From assembly GCA_025936205.1 (NCBI GenBank), contig JAICTU010000251.1, positions 1-13,045 of the forward strand: a stretch of DNA of 13,045 bases, given 5' to 3'. Each line of letters begins with the position of its first letter. Within the stretch, counting starts at the first letter, position 1. Below the pieces are notes generated by a model. The model saw only the letters and a list, made by a program, of their open reading frames with translations, did no database searches and was not told the DNA's origin. Both the position numbers and the translations under genes were made by a program. This document shows, one piece after another, positions 5,694 through 13,045 of the stretch. The stretch is from Polyangiaceae bacterium. GTDB lineage: Bacteria > Myxococcota > Polyangia > Polyangiales > Polyangiaceae.

Positions 5694-8600
5694 CCAGGAA
5701 CGAGCCGAGTGCTCCCCGTGCTCCTCGTGTGGGCATGCGTCTTGGCAGGTGTGGTCAGCGGTGCGAGAACGGCGCGCGCTCAGGACGCCCGTGGCGATGG
5801 CGGCACCGCCGCGGAGAGCTCGCTCTCGGTCCCCCTCCATCCCGCCGTGGCGCTACCGCCGGAGCTGCTGGGCCGACCCGTGACCCGGTTGGAAGTCGTC
5901 ACGTCGGGCGGGCGCTGGCAGCGCAACGAATCGCTGCGCCGGACGCAACTCGGCCAACCGCTGAGCGCCGCCACCGCGCGGGCGGTACTGCGAGAGATTC
6001 TCGCGACCGGGCGTTATGCGGAAGCATCGGCATCGGCCCTACCCTACGGCAACGGCGCACTGCTGCGCGTCACCGTCCTGCCGCGCCGCATCGTGACCGA
6101 GCTGCGCGTGAGCGGCGGCGGGCTGGAAGCAGCGCTGGTGCAGGAGGCGGCGGCCGTGTCCCCCGGCGACGACATCACCGTGCCGATGCTCTCGGCCATC
6201 GAGCAGCGGGTGCGCGAGCTGTATCGCACGCACGGCTATCCCTCCGCGGCCGTCAGCACGGAGGCGATCGACACCGACGAGCCGCTGCACGTGGTGCTCA
6301 ACATCGCGATCCAGCCGGGCGACGCGCAGACCGTCGCCGAGCGCCAGTTCGAAGTCCATCCGCGGCTGACCAGCGAGCTGTCGCAGCTGGTCGAGCAATA
6401 CGCCGTGGAGGCCGGCGATCGCCTCGACGAAGAACAGCTGCAGCACGCCGATCTGCAGCTCGCCGCGCGCCTGCGCAGCGAGGGTTACCACGACGCGGGC
6501 GTGGAGCATCGCACGCAGTGGAGCAGCAGCGCCGATGGCTTCGTGCTGGTGGTCGCGGTCTGGGCGGGGCCGAAGATGCGCGTGCGCTTCGACGGCAACG
6601 AGAGCTTCGACAGCGACGAGCTCGGCCACGAGCTGGATCTGCCGGAAGACGCCGAGCACACGCCGATCGCGCTGACCGAGCGCATTCGCGACTTCTATGT
6701 CAAGCGCGGCTTTCTCGATGCGCAGATCGAGTTCGAGCGGCGGGACGCCAGCGACGGCAGCCTGGTCGACTTCTGGTTCCACGTCCGCGAGAACCCGCGC
6801 GTCGTGGTGCAGGCGCGGCATTTCCCCTGTCTGACCGGCGCGCGCACGGCCGGCGACGTGGCGGCGGAGATAGACAGCTTCTCCTCGGAGTCGCTGCCCG
6901 GCCCCGGGCTGATCGGCCCCATCGACTCGAACCAGCTCGACGCGCAGCTCTCGCCCAACCACGGCAGGCCGCGCGTCACGCCGCTCACGCTCGATCCCTG
7001 GACCACCTACGATCCGTCCGTCTACGACAAGGCGCTCGAGCACCTGCAGGCGCTGTATCGCTCCGAGGGTTACCTCTCGGCACGCGTCGGACCGGTGCTG
7101 GTGTCGCGCCGGGCCTGCGCAGCGAACTCACCGGCACAGCATTGCTGGCCGGTGGGAGTGCGGCAAATGCCGGCCGTGAACTGCGCGCGCGACCCGAACG
7201 CCGGCGAGCCCGAGCCGCCCCCGCCGGCGGAGCTCACGTGTGTGCCCGACCTGAAGCGCGGCCTGCGCTGTGAACCGAGCGTCGAGCTATCGATCCCGAT
7301 CGTGCTCGGGCCGCGCGCCGAGCTCTGGGACCTGGGCTTCGAAGGCAACAAGGCGCTGGTCGAGTCGGATCTGCACCAGGCGAGCGGGCTCGCGCTGGGC
7401 CAGCCAGTGTCGCAGCTGGCGCTGGAGGAGGCGCGCCGGCGCATCGTCGAGCGCTACGCCGAGGAGGGCTACGCCTTCGCGGGCGTGGAAGCCGATATCG
7501 AGCTCTCGCCCGATCGCACGCGCGCCAGGGCCAAATTCACGATCAGCGAGCGCGAGCCCGTGGTGCTGCGCGACGTCGTGGTGCGCGGCGCGCAGTTCAC
7601 CAACCCGGATTTGATCCTGAGCCGGGCGGCGCTGCAGCGCGGGCAGCTGTATCGGCGAAGCCTGGTGCGCGCCACCGAGGAGCGCCTGGCGACGCTCGGC
7701 GTGTTCACCAGCGTGACGGTCGATCTGGAAGACCCGGAGGTGCCGGCACGCCAGAAGGTCGCGGTGATCCGCGTGCAAGAGAGGCTGCCGCAGTACCTCG
7801 ACGTGCGGCCTGGCTTCAGCACCGGCGAAGGTCTGCGCATCGCCTTTGAATACGGCCATCGCAATCTGGCCTCACGGGCCATCCAGTTCATCCTGCGCGT
7901 GCAGCTCGGCTATCTGCCGCCGGCACTGATCCTGGAGCCGTCGGTGCGCAGGGAATTTCAGGACGTGCTCGATCGCGAGTCGCTCTTGTACCTGCTCGAG
8001 CGGCGCAACTCCGCGACCGTGGAGTTTCCGGATGTCGGGCTCGGGCCGCTGTATCGACTCAGCGTCGAGGGGCTCGACGCGCGCGACATCACGCGCGACT
8101 TCGCGCTGGAGAAGCACGCGGCCTTCGCCACCCTCACCTTTCGCCCCGAGCGCACCGTCAGCTTCCTGCTCGGCGCCGGCGTCGAGTTCAACGAGGCCGA
8201 CTTGTTCGAGGTGCAGCCGCTCGAGGACTACCTGACGGATCACCCCGACGACCCCGCTCTGATCCGGCTGCTGAATATCCCCGACGGCCTCACGCTCGCG
8301 ATCTCGCAGCGCCTCGGCTTCACCTGGGATCGACGCGACAACGCGGTGGCGGCGACGCGCGGCACCTTGCTTAGCCTGAACCTGGAGCACGTCAATGCCT
8401 TCCCGCTGGAGAGCTCACGCGCCGTCGGCGAGGCAGCCACCTCCACCTACAAGGGCCACTTCATTCAGTACTCGGGGCGCATCGCCGGCTATTTGCGCTT
8501 GTCGGAGCGCGGCTTGGCGTTGGCGACCAGCTTGCGCATCGGCGTCAATCAGCAGCTGGTGCGCGGCTCGACGACCTACCCCGATCGGCTTTTTTACATG

Positions 8601-8984
8601 GGCGGAGTCGACTCACTGCGCGGGTTCCCGATCTGGTCGCTCGTGCCGGAGGATCTGTATGAGCTGGAAAAAAACCAGCAGCGCAACACCGAGGTGAGGC
8701 CGCCCGCCATCCCCATCCGTGGCGGTGACCTGATGATCAACCCTCGGGCCGAACTGCGGATTCCCGTACTGGGGGTCTGGCAGACCGCAGTGTTCCTCGA
8801 TACGGGCAATCTTTGGGCGCGCTCGAATCAGGTGTTCGACACCTTCCGACTGCGCTATTCCGCGGGCGCCGGCGTGCGCATTTCCACACCGGTCGGCCCC
8901 TTGGCGCTGGATTATGGGGTGAATCTCGATCGCCGTCCCCATGAGGGCTTCGGAGCTTTTCACTTCAGCATCGGTCTGTTTTGA
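5691..8984 (+). CDS. Omp85/BamA-superfamily outer-membrane protein with about seven POTRA units
   Basis: 1097 residues. A signal peptide (1-31, ending ARTARAQ) is followed by POTRA-like beta-alpha-alpha-beta-beta units at about 62-132, 133-211, 212-294, 295-368, 369-541, 542-622 and 623-698. Most show the hallmark helix with Gly-Tyr/Phe (THGYPSAAV, SEGYHDAGV, KRGFLDAQI, SEGYLSARV, EEGYAFAGV). The C-terminal 399 residues form the 16-strand type barrel, with LRGF (976-979) matching the family [VL]-R-G-F loop and a terminal aromatic (HFSIGLF) as insertion signal. Family members insert beta-barrel proteins into, or move proteins across, the outer membrane. BamA usually has five POTRA and about 800 residues, so this is long. 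Unit 5 is doubled in size and holds all six cysteines of the mature protein. It may be the main BamA, a TamA-like protein or a lineage paralogue; sequence alone does not decide. Two ABC transporter genes follow, the first 45 bases away. Confidence 0.93.
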   Translation: MPGTSRVLPVLLVWACVLAGVVSGARTARAQDARGDGGTAAESSLSVPLHPAVALPPELLGRPVTRLEVVTSGGRWQRNESLRRTQLGQPLSAATARAVLREILATGRYAEASASALPYGNGALLRVTVLPRRIVTELRVSGGGLEAALVQEAAAVSPGDDITVPMLSAIEQRVRELYRTHGYPSAAVSTEAIDTDEPLHVVLNIAIQPGDAQTVAERQFEVHPRLTSELSQLVEQYAVEAGDRLDEEQLQHADLQLAARLRSEGYHDAGVEHRTQWSSSADGFVLVVAVWAGPKMRVRFDGNESFDSDELGHELDLPEDAEHTPIALTERIRDFYVKRGFLDAQIEFERRDASDGSLVDFWFHVRENPRVVVQARHFPCLTGARTAGDVAAEIDSFSSESLPGPGLIGPIDSNQLDAQLSPNHGRPRVTPLTLDPWTTYDPSVYDKALEHLQALYRSEGYLSARVGPVLVSRRACAANSPAQHCWPVGVRQMPAVNCARDPNAGEPEPPPPAELTCVPDLKRGLRCEPSVELSIPIVLGPRAELWDLGFEGNKALVESDLHQASGLALGQPVSQLALEEARRRIVERYAEEGYAFAGVEADIELSPDRTRARAKFTISEREPVVLRDVVVRGAQFTNPDLILSRAALQRGQLYRRSLVRATEERLATLGVFTSVTVDLEDPEVPARQKVAVIRVQERLPQYLDVRPGFSTGEGLRIAFEYGHRNLASRAIQFILRVQLGYLPPALILEPSVRREFQDVLDRESLLYLLERRNSATVEFPDVGLGPLYRLSVEGLDARDITRDFALEKHAAFATLTFRPERTVSFLLGAGVEFNEADLFEVQPLEDYLTDHPDDPALIRLLNIPDGLTLAISQRLGFTWDRRDNAVAATRGTLLSLNLEHVNAFPLESSRAVGEAATSTYKGHFIQYSGRIAGYLRLSERGLALATSLRIGVNQQLVRGSTTYPDRLFYMGGVDSLRGFPIWSLVPEDLYELEKNQQRNTEVRPPAIPIRGGDLMINPRAELRIPVLGVWQTAVFLDTGNLWARSNQVFDTFRLRYSAGAGVRISTPVGPLALDYGVNLDRRPHEGFGAFHFSIGLF

Positions 8985-9029
8985 GATTAGAAACCCCCGA
9001 CCTTTCTTGCAGGGACACCCCGCACCCCG

Positions 9030-10883
9030 ATGACAGCCTGGTCCGCCCTCGTCGGTAGCGGCACGTTTGCACGCCGCCTCACCCCCGAGCAGATCCCGAC
9101 GGGTTTGCTCGCGCAGCTGAAGCGCAACACCGTCAATTACGCGGTCGGCATCCTGTTGCTCGGCGCGTACAACTACGCTCAGTACTGGATCGATCTGCTG
9201 CTCGCCGACGCCATGAGCGGCATGTTGCACGGCGAGCTTTCGAAGTCGCGCGTGCTGGGCATGGCCATGGCCTTCGCCGGCATCCTGGCGTTCGTGGCGC
9301 GGGTGCTCTCGCGGCTCACCATCTTCAACGCCGGGCGTTACGCCGAGTACGAGCTGCGCACGGCGCTGTTGCACCACCTGCACCGGCTCGGGCCGTCCTT
9401 CTATCGGCGCATGAGCACCGGCGACATCATGAGCCGCGTCACCAACGACCTGCAGCAGGTGCGCGGCCTGCTCGGCTTCGGCGTGCTCAACCTGTTCAAC
9501 ACCAGCTTCGGCCTGGTGAGCGCGCTGGCCGTGATGTTGCGCTTTTCGGTCAAGCTCACCGTGGCCTCGCTGGCGCCGCTACCGCTATTGCTGATCGTGA
9601 TGCGCGCCTACTCGAAGCGCATGTACGCACGCCAGAAGGAGAACCAGGACTCGCTGGGTCACCTGGGCGGCGTGGTGCAGTCCAGCATCGCGGGCGTGCG
9701 CGTGGTGCGCGCGTTTGCGCTGGAGGGCGCTCAGCTCGCCGCCTTCGATCGCTCCAACCACGACTACCTCGACAAGGGCCTGATCCTGGCCAAGATCCGC
9801 GGTTCGATGTGGCCGGTGATGCAGTCGATCACCATGCTCGGCGTGCTGGTGGTATTCCTGTACGGCGGCCACCTGATCGTGAACGGCGAGTTCAAGGCCG
9901 AGCAGTTCCTGTCCTTCTACCGCGCGCTGTTCCGGCTCACCTGGCCGCTCGCGGCGCTGGGCTTCCTGGTCAGCGTGCTGCAGCGGGGGCGCGCCGGTTA
10001 CGCCCGCCTGCGTGACATCTTCGATGCCAAGCCGGACGTAGTGGACGGCCAGCAGCGCCCCGAGCTCATCGCCGGGCACCTGGAGATCAAGAACCTCACG
10101 TTCGGTTACACCGATCTGCCCGTGCTGCGCGGGCTGAGCCTCGAGGTAAAGCCGGGCGAGCGCGTGGCCATCGTGGGGCGCACGGGCTCCGGCAAGAGCA
10201 CGCTCGGAGCGTTGCTCTCGCGGCTGCACACGACCCCGCGCGGCAGCGTGTTCCTGGACGGGGTCGACGTGTGCGATCTGCCGCTCGCCACGCTGCGCTC
10301 CAGCATCCTGTACAACCAGCAGACGCCGTTCCTGTTCTCGACCACGGTCGGGCGCAACGTCGGCTACTGTCTCGAGCACCCGGAGACGGAAGAAGCGGAC
10401 CGCCGCATCCGTGATGCCACGCGCGACGCGCAGATCATCGAGGAGATCCAGTCGTTGCCGGAGGGCTTCGACACCGTGGTCGGCGAGCGCGGCGTGCAGC
10501 TCTCCGGCGGGCAGAAGCAGCGCGTGGCGCTGGCGCGCGCGTTCCTGGCGGAGCCCAGGGTGCTGGTGCTCGACGACCCGCTGAGCGCGGTCGACGCCCG
10601 CACCGAAACAGCCCTGTTGAACGCGCTCGATCAGCAGCTGGCGCGGGAGCGCAGCTTGCTGCTCATCACTCACCGCGTCAGCGCTGCCGCGCGCTGCGAT
10701 CGCGTGATCGTGCTCGACCGCGGCGAGGTCGTTGAGACGGGCACGCACGCACAACTGGCGCGCGCCGGCGGCCTGTACGAGCGCTTCGTGGACGAGCAGC
10801 GGCGCGAGAGCGAGATGTCCAAGCTGAACAGCGACTTCTCGATCGCGCCTACCGCCGAGGCAGAAACGGTGGACGCGCAGTGA
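9030..10883 (+). CDS. ABC exporter half-transporter A (degenerate-site partner, MdlA-like)
   Basis: 617 residues, fused membrane and ATPase domains of a type IV (exporter-fold) ABC protein in the inner membrane. About six membrane spans lie between residues 35 and 320 (clear ones near 35-58, 75-95, 150-172, 176-192, 263-283). The ATPase domain starts near 350: Walker A GRTGSGKST (383-391), Q-loop YNQQTPF (428-434), signature LSGGQ (491-495), Walker B VLVLDD (511-516) and H-loop H548. The catalytic Glu after Walker B is Asp516 (LDDPLSAVD), the mark of the non-catalytic site in heterodimeric exporters; E. coli MdlA has the same LDDALSAVD pattern. Substrate is unknown: members move lipids, peptides or drugs. 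The ATG at 9030 has only a distant AGGGA upstream. A charged tail of about 25 residues ends the protein. It starts 45 bases after the Omp85 gene and ends 10 before its partner. Confidence 0.93.
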   Translation: MTAWSALVGSGTFARRLTPEQIPTGLLAQLKRNTVNYAVGILLLGAYNYAQYWIDLLLADAMSGMLHGELSKSRVLGMAMAFAGILAFVARVLSRLTIFNAGRYAEYELRTALLHHLHRLGPSFYRRMSTGDIMSRVTNDLQQVRGLLGFGVLNLFNTSFGLVSALAVMLRFSVKLTVASLAPLPLLLIVMRAYSKRMYARQKENQDSLGHLGGVVQSSIAGVRVVRAFALEGAQLAAFDRSNHDYLDKGLILAKIRGSMWPVMQSITMLGVLVVFLYGGHLIVNGEFKAEQFLSFYRALFRLTWPLAALGFLVSVLQRGRAGYARLRDIFDAKPDVVDGQQRPELIAGHLEIKNLTFGYTDLPVLRGLSLEVKPGERVAIVGRTGSGKSTLGALLSRLHTTPRGSVFLDGVDVCDLPLATLRSSILYNQQTPFLFSTTVGRNVGYCLEHPETEEADRRIRDATRDAQIIEEIQSLPEGFDTVVGERGVQLSGGQKQRVALARAFLAEPRVLVLDDPLSAVDARTETALLNALDQQLARERSLLLITHRVSAAARCDRVIVLDRGEVVETGTHAQLARAGGLYERFVDEQRRESEMSKLNSDFSIAPTAEAETVDAQ

Positions 10884-10896
10884 GGTACGCAGAGTG
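10882..10896 (+). promoter_or_regulatory. Ribosome binding site overlapping the upstream stop, before the GTG start
   Basis: GAGG (10882-10885), embedded in the TGA stop of the first transporter gene, lies eight bases before the GTG at 10894. This supports translation coupling of the two half-transporters, which are expected in equal amounts. Confidence 0.5.
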
Positions 10897-12711
10897 AATC
10901 GCGCCGCCGTGCTGCCCGCTTCTCGCACCGCCAAGGTGCTGGCGGCCTTCCACGAGGAAGGCGCGCTGGGCAAGGTCTACGACTGGCAGCTCCTGAAGCG
11001 GCTCTGGCCCTACGTGCGGCCCTACCGCGCCATGATCTACCTCTCGCTGGTCATGGGCGTGATCACGGCGGCCAGCTCGCTCGTGCAGCCGCTGTTCATG
11101 CGCTCCCTGCTGGACGAGGGCGCGCTGAAGGGCGACCTGCACAAGCTGGGCACGGGCGGCCTGTACCTCTCGCTCCTGATCATCGGGGAGCGGCTGCTCT
11201 CGTTCTTCCAGATTTACTCGGTGCAGGTTGCGGGCGCGAAGGCCATGAACGACCTGCGCCGCAACCTGTTCTCGTTCCTGCACGAGCTGCCGCTGGGCTT
11301 CTTCGACAAGACGCCCGTCGGCAGGTTGGTCACGCGCATCACCAACGACACCGACTCGATCCTGGAGCTGTTCGCCTCCGGCGCGCTGAACGCCTTCTCC
11401 GATCTGCTGCGGCTGGTCGGCATCGTGGTGTTCATGCTGGCGCTCGACTGGCAGCTCGCGCTGATCGCGTTCCTCGCGGGGCCTCCGGTCACGCTGCTGG
11501 TGCAAGCGATGCGGCCGCGCGCGCGGGCCGCCTTCCGTGAGATCCGCGGCAAGACCTCGCGCATGAACGCCAACATGGCAGAACAAGTGAACGGCATGAC
11601 CACCGTTCAAGCTTTCGGCCAGCAGCGCGCGGCGGCGGCGGAGTTCGACGACATCAACGTCGCCTACCGCGAGGCGGTGGTGCGCTCGATCAAATACGAG
11701 TCGGTGCAAGACGCCGCCATCGACATGGTAGCCTCGCTCTGCCTCGCCTTCATGGTGATCTCGGTCGGCTACCACTCCGCGAGCTACGGCACGCTGGTCG
11801 CCTTCAACGCCTACGTGCTGCGCTTCTTCGAGCCGATCGCCGCGCTCGCCCAGCGCTACACACTGCTGCAGAGCGCCATGGCGGGCGCGGAGCGCGTGTT
11901 CTCGCTGCTCGACATGGAAGACCGCGACGCCCCGGTTGACCTGGCCGCGGCAGCTCCGCCCAGCAGCGAGCCCAACGTGTGCGTCAGCTTCGAGCACGTG
12001 AGCTTCAGCTACAAGCCCAACGTCCCGGTGCTCAGCGACGTCAGCTTCTCCGTGCGCCGCGGTGAAAAGGTGGCCCTGGTCGGCGCCACCGGCGCGGGCA
12101 AGACCACCGTCGCCTCCCTTCTCTTGCGGCTCTACCCGGTGACGGAAGGCGTGGTGCGCGTCTTCGGCAAGGACGTGCGCGGCGTCGAGCGCCACGAGCT
12201 CCGCCGCCACTTCGCGATGGTGCCCCAGGACGTGATCCTGTTCCCGGGCACGATCGCCACCAACATCGCCGCCAGCGAAAAGCCGGACCTCGCACGCGTC
12301 AGCGCGGCCCTGCAGCGCATGGGCGCAGAAGACATGTTCCGCACCCGCCCGGGCGGCATCGAAGCCGTGGTCGACGAACGCGGCGACAACTTCTCCGCCG
12401 GCGAACGCCAGCTGATCGCCTTCGCCCGCGCCCTGTATCGCGACGCCGAGATCATCGTCCTCGACGAAGCCACGGCCAGCATCGACAGCAACACCGAAGC
12501 CCGCATCCAGCGCGCCATGGAAAGCCTGCTCGAAAACCGCACGGCCCTGATCATCGCCCACCGGCTCAGCACCATTCAGGCCGCTGATCGCATCCTCAGC
12601 TTTCATCAGGGCCGCCTGGTCGAATCCGGCAGCCACGAAGAGCTACTGGCCAAAGGCGGGCTATACGCCCGTTTGCACGGGCTGCACTTCGGCGTCGCTG
12701 AAAATACCTAG
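10894..12711 (+). CDS. ABC exporter half-transporter B (catalytic-site partner, MdlB-like)
   Basis: 605 residues with the same fused layout as its neighbour. A 35-residue cytoplasmic start precedes membrane spans near 46-66, 88-107, 168-205 (two), 276-296 and 299-316. The ATPase domain starts near 361: Walker A GATGAGKTT (397-405), Q445 in VPQDVILFPGT, Walker B IIVLDE (520-525) with the catalytic Glu525, D-loop ASIDS and H-loop H556. The signature is FSAGE (500-504) in place of LSGGQ. Together with Asp516 of the partner this gives one normal ATP site and one degenerate site, the classic arrangement of heterodimeric exporters such as TM287/288 and MdlA/MdlB, whose MdlB also has a changed signature. 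GTG start, 10 bases after the partner. Glu codon choice changes from mostly GAG to mostly GAA after about 12270. It is the last gene of the rightward group. Confidence 0.93.
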   Translation: MNRAAVLPASRTAKVLAAFHEEGALGKVYDWQLLKRLWPYVRPYRAMIYLSLVMGVITAASSLVQPLFMRSLLDEGALKGDLHKLGTGGLYLSLLIIGERLLSFFQIYSVQVAGAKAMNDLRRNLFSFLHELPLGFFDKTPVGRLVTRITNDTDSILELFASGALNAFSDLLRLVGIVVFMLALDWQLALIAFLAGPPVTLLVQAMRPRARAAFREIRGKTSRMNANMAEQVNGMTTVQAFGQQRAAAAEFDDINVAYREAVVRSIKYESVQDAAIDMVASLCLAFMVISVGYHSASYGTLVAFNAYVLRFFEPIAALAQRYTLLQSAMAGAERVFSLLDMEDRDAPVDLAAAAPPSSEPNVCVSFEHVSFSYKPNVPVLSDVSFSVRRGEKVALVGATGAGKTTVASLLLRLYPVTEGVVRVFGKDVRGVERHELRRHFAMVPQDVILFPGTIATNIAASEKPDLARVSAALQRMGAEDMFRTRPGGIEAVVDERGDNFSAGERQLIAFARALYRDAEIIVLDEATASIDSNTEARIQRAMESLLENRTALIIAHRLSTIQAADRILSFHQGRLVESGSHEELLAKGGLYARLHGLHFGVAENT

Positions 12712-12844
12712 ACGAGTTGTGGGCCGAGCCTCCACTTCAAGCCGCTGAGCAGCACCTCGGGGCGCGGGCGGGGTTTTCGAGTCTATCCGCGACATCGCGG
12801 ATCATCCGACGCGCCAAACCCCGAACTGAATCGGAGCGGACTGA
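12712..12844. other. Non-coding stretch after the ABC genes
   Basis: No credible gene. Short open frames on both strands have no recognisable product, start signal or consistent codon bias. Apart from the hairpin at 12785-12802 and the onset of the diverged 43-base repeat near 12845, I see nothing further in it. Confidence 0.6.
12785..12802 (+). terminator. Perfect hairpin after the ABC operon, possible terminator
   Basis: ATCCGCG, loop ACAT, CGCGGAT: a perfect seven-base stem 73 bases after the stop of the second ABC gene. It lacks a T-run downstream, so it may be a transcript 3'-end stabiliser or a weak terminator instead of a standard intrinsic one. Confidence 0.35.
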
Positions 12845-13045
12845 ACCTCGGGCTCGGCACCTCCCGGAGTCCCCGCCCAGGTTCCCGGACGAACTCGCCC
12901 CCTCCCTGAGACCCCTCTGACGTTCCCGGAGGAACTTCCCGCCCTTCGCCGAAGCCACTCTGAGGTTTCCATCGGAACTTCCCGCCCTTCGCCGAAGCCA
13001 CTCTGAGGTTTCCATCGGAACTTCCCGCCCCTCGCTGAGGCCACG
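12845..13045. repeat. 43-bp-period tandem repeat, running off the right edge
   Basis: Units begin at 12845, 12888, 12931, 12974 and 13017 (the last cut at 29 bases). Those at 12931 and 12974 are identical or nearly so; the first two are well diverged but align with the same period. Each starts near GGAACTTCCCG and includes a CTTCG-C-CGAAG dyad about 13 bases in, and a second dyad spans each unit junction (GTTTCC-ATC-GGAAC type). Because 43 is not a multiple of three, open frames through it change frame every unit and are not genes. It is an intergenic minisatellite; the function is unknown and more copies probably lie to the right. Confidence 0.85.

Noticed and set aside
6039..7043. 334-codon minus-strand open frame antisense to the Omp85 POTRA region
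   Set aside because: The opposite strand encodes clear POTRA units; the antisense product has no known domain and an Ala/Arg/His-rich shadow composition.
4847..7273. 808-codon plus-strand open frame over rpiA (antisense) and the Omp85 gene (wrong frame)
   Set aside because: It spans two certain genes and the promoter region; the product turns into Arg-rich low complexity across the Omp85 gene, as expected of a shadow frame.
8985..9029. Terminator or promoter between the Omp85 and ABC genes
   Set aside because: The 45 bases contain no stable hairpin with a T-run and no convincing -35/-10 pair, so read-through is more likely.
9585..10973. 462-codon minus-strand open frame antisense to the first ABC gene
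   Set aside because: Same reasoning: no motif, biased low-complexity composition, and full overlap with a confidently identified gene.
10849..12636. 595-codon open frame on the minus strand, antisense to the second ABC gene
   Set aside because: It reads through a gene with intact ABC motifs on the plus strand. Its product is His/Glu/Ala-rich with no recognisable domain, a typical antisense artefact of GC-rich codon usage.
12737..13044. Small minus-strand open frames with repeated Lys-Gly-Gly-Lys-Phe and Gly-Glu-Gly-Arg segments
   Set aside because: They come from the 43-base repeat; as 43 is not divisible by three, the same bases are read in a new frame in each unit, so no protein is conserved.
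12931..13045. Possible CRISPR array
   Set aside because: Repeats are directly adjacent at a fixed 43-base period with no unique spacers, and no cas gene is in the window.

Overview
The window looks like chromosomal DNA of a Gram-negative bacterium with very high GC content, most likely a myxobacterium (Myxococcota, perhaps class Polyangia). This rests on the strong G/C bias at third codon positions, an outer-membrane assembly protein with about seven POTRA units, an Ala/Pro-rich secreted protein, a PP2C phosphatase, and a tandem repeat after the last gene. The assignment is inference from composition and gene content; no marker gene in the window settles it.

Layout: from 5577 down to 1 six genes run leftward on the minus strand: rpiA (ribose-5-phosphate isomerase A), a secreted HtrA-like protein with a PDZ domain whose catalytic residues are missing, a PP2C-type phosphatase, a secreted protein with a probable outer-membrane beta-barrel, a lipoprotein metallophosphoesterase, and the first 156 codons of hemE (uroporphyrinogen decarboxylase), which runs off the left edge. 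Gaps are short (29-50, 66, 26, -4 and 23 bp), so a single transcript is plausible. From 5691 to 12711 three genes run rightward: an Omp85/BamA-superfamily protein and the two half-transporters of a heterodimeric ABC exporter (MdlA/MdlB-like), spaced 45 and 10 bp apart. A 113-bp divergent intergenic region (5578-5690) separates the two groups and holds four TCGGA/TCCGA half-sites.

How the genes fit together: both groups are weighted toward the cell envelope. The minus-strand set joins two housekeeping metabolic enzymes (RpiA, HemE) to three proteins predicted to be outside the cytoplasm (pseudoprotease, barrel, lipoprotein) and one cytoplasmic phosphatase. The plus-strand set joins an outer-membrane insertase/translocase to an inner-membrane exporter. 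No sequence evidence in the window shows that the two membranes are physically bridged.

The last 334 bp (12712-13045) contain no credible gene. They hold a perfect 7-bp-stem hairpin and a 43-bp-period tandem repeat running off the right edge; two small dyads are kept in the repeat copies despite divergence. No tRNA, rRNA, CRISPR, insertion sequence or integrase was seen. Several very long open frames antisense to the real genes are by-products of GC-rich codon usage. I do not see a clearly new biological system; the strongest leads are the seven-POTRA Omp85 with all its mature cysteines in one POTRA unit, its linkage to an asymmetric ABC exporter, the degenerate secreted protease, and the dyad-preserving repeat.
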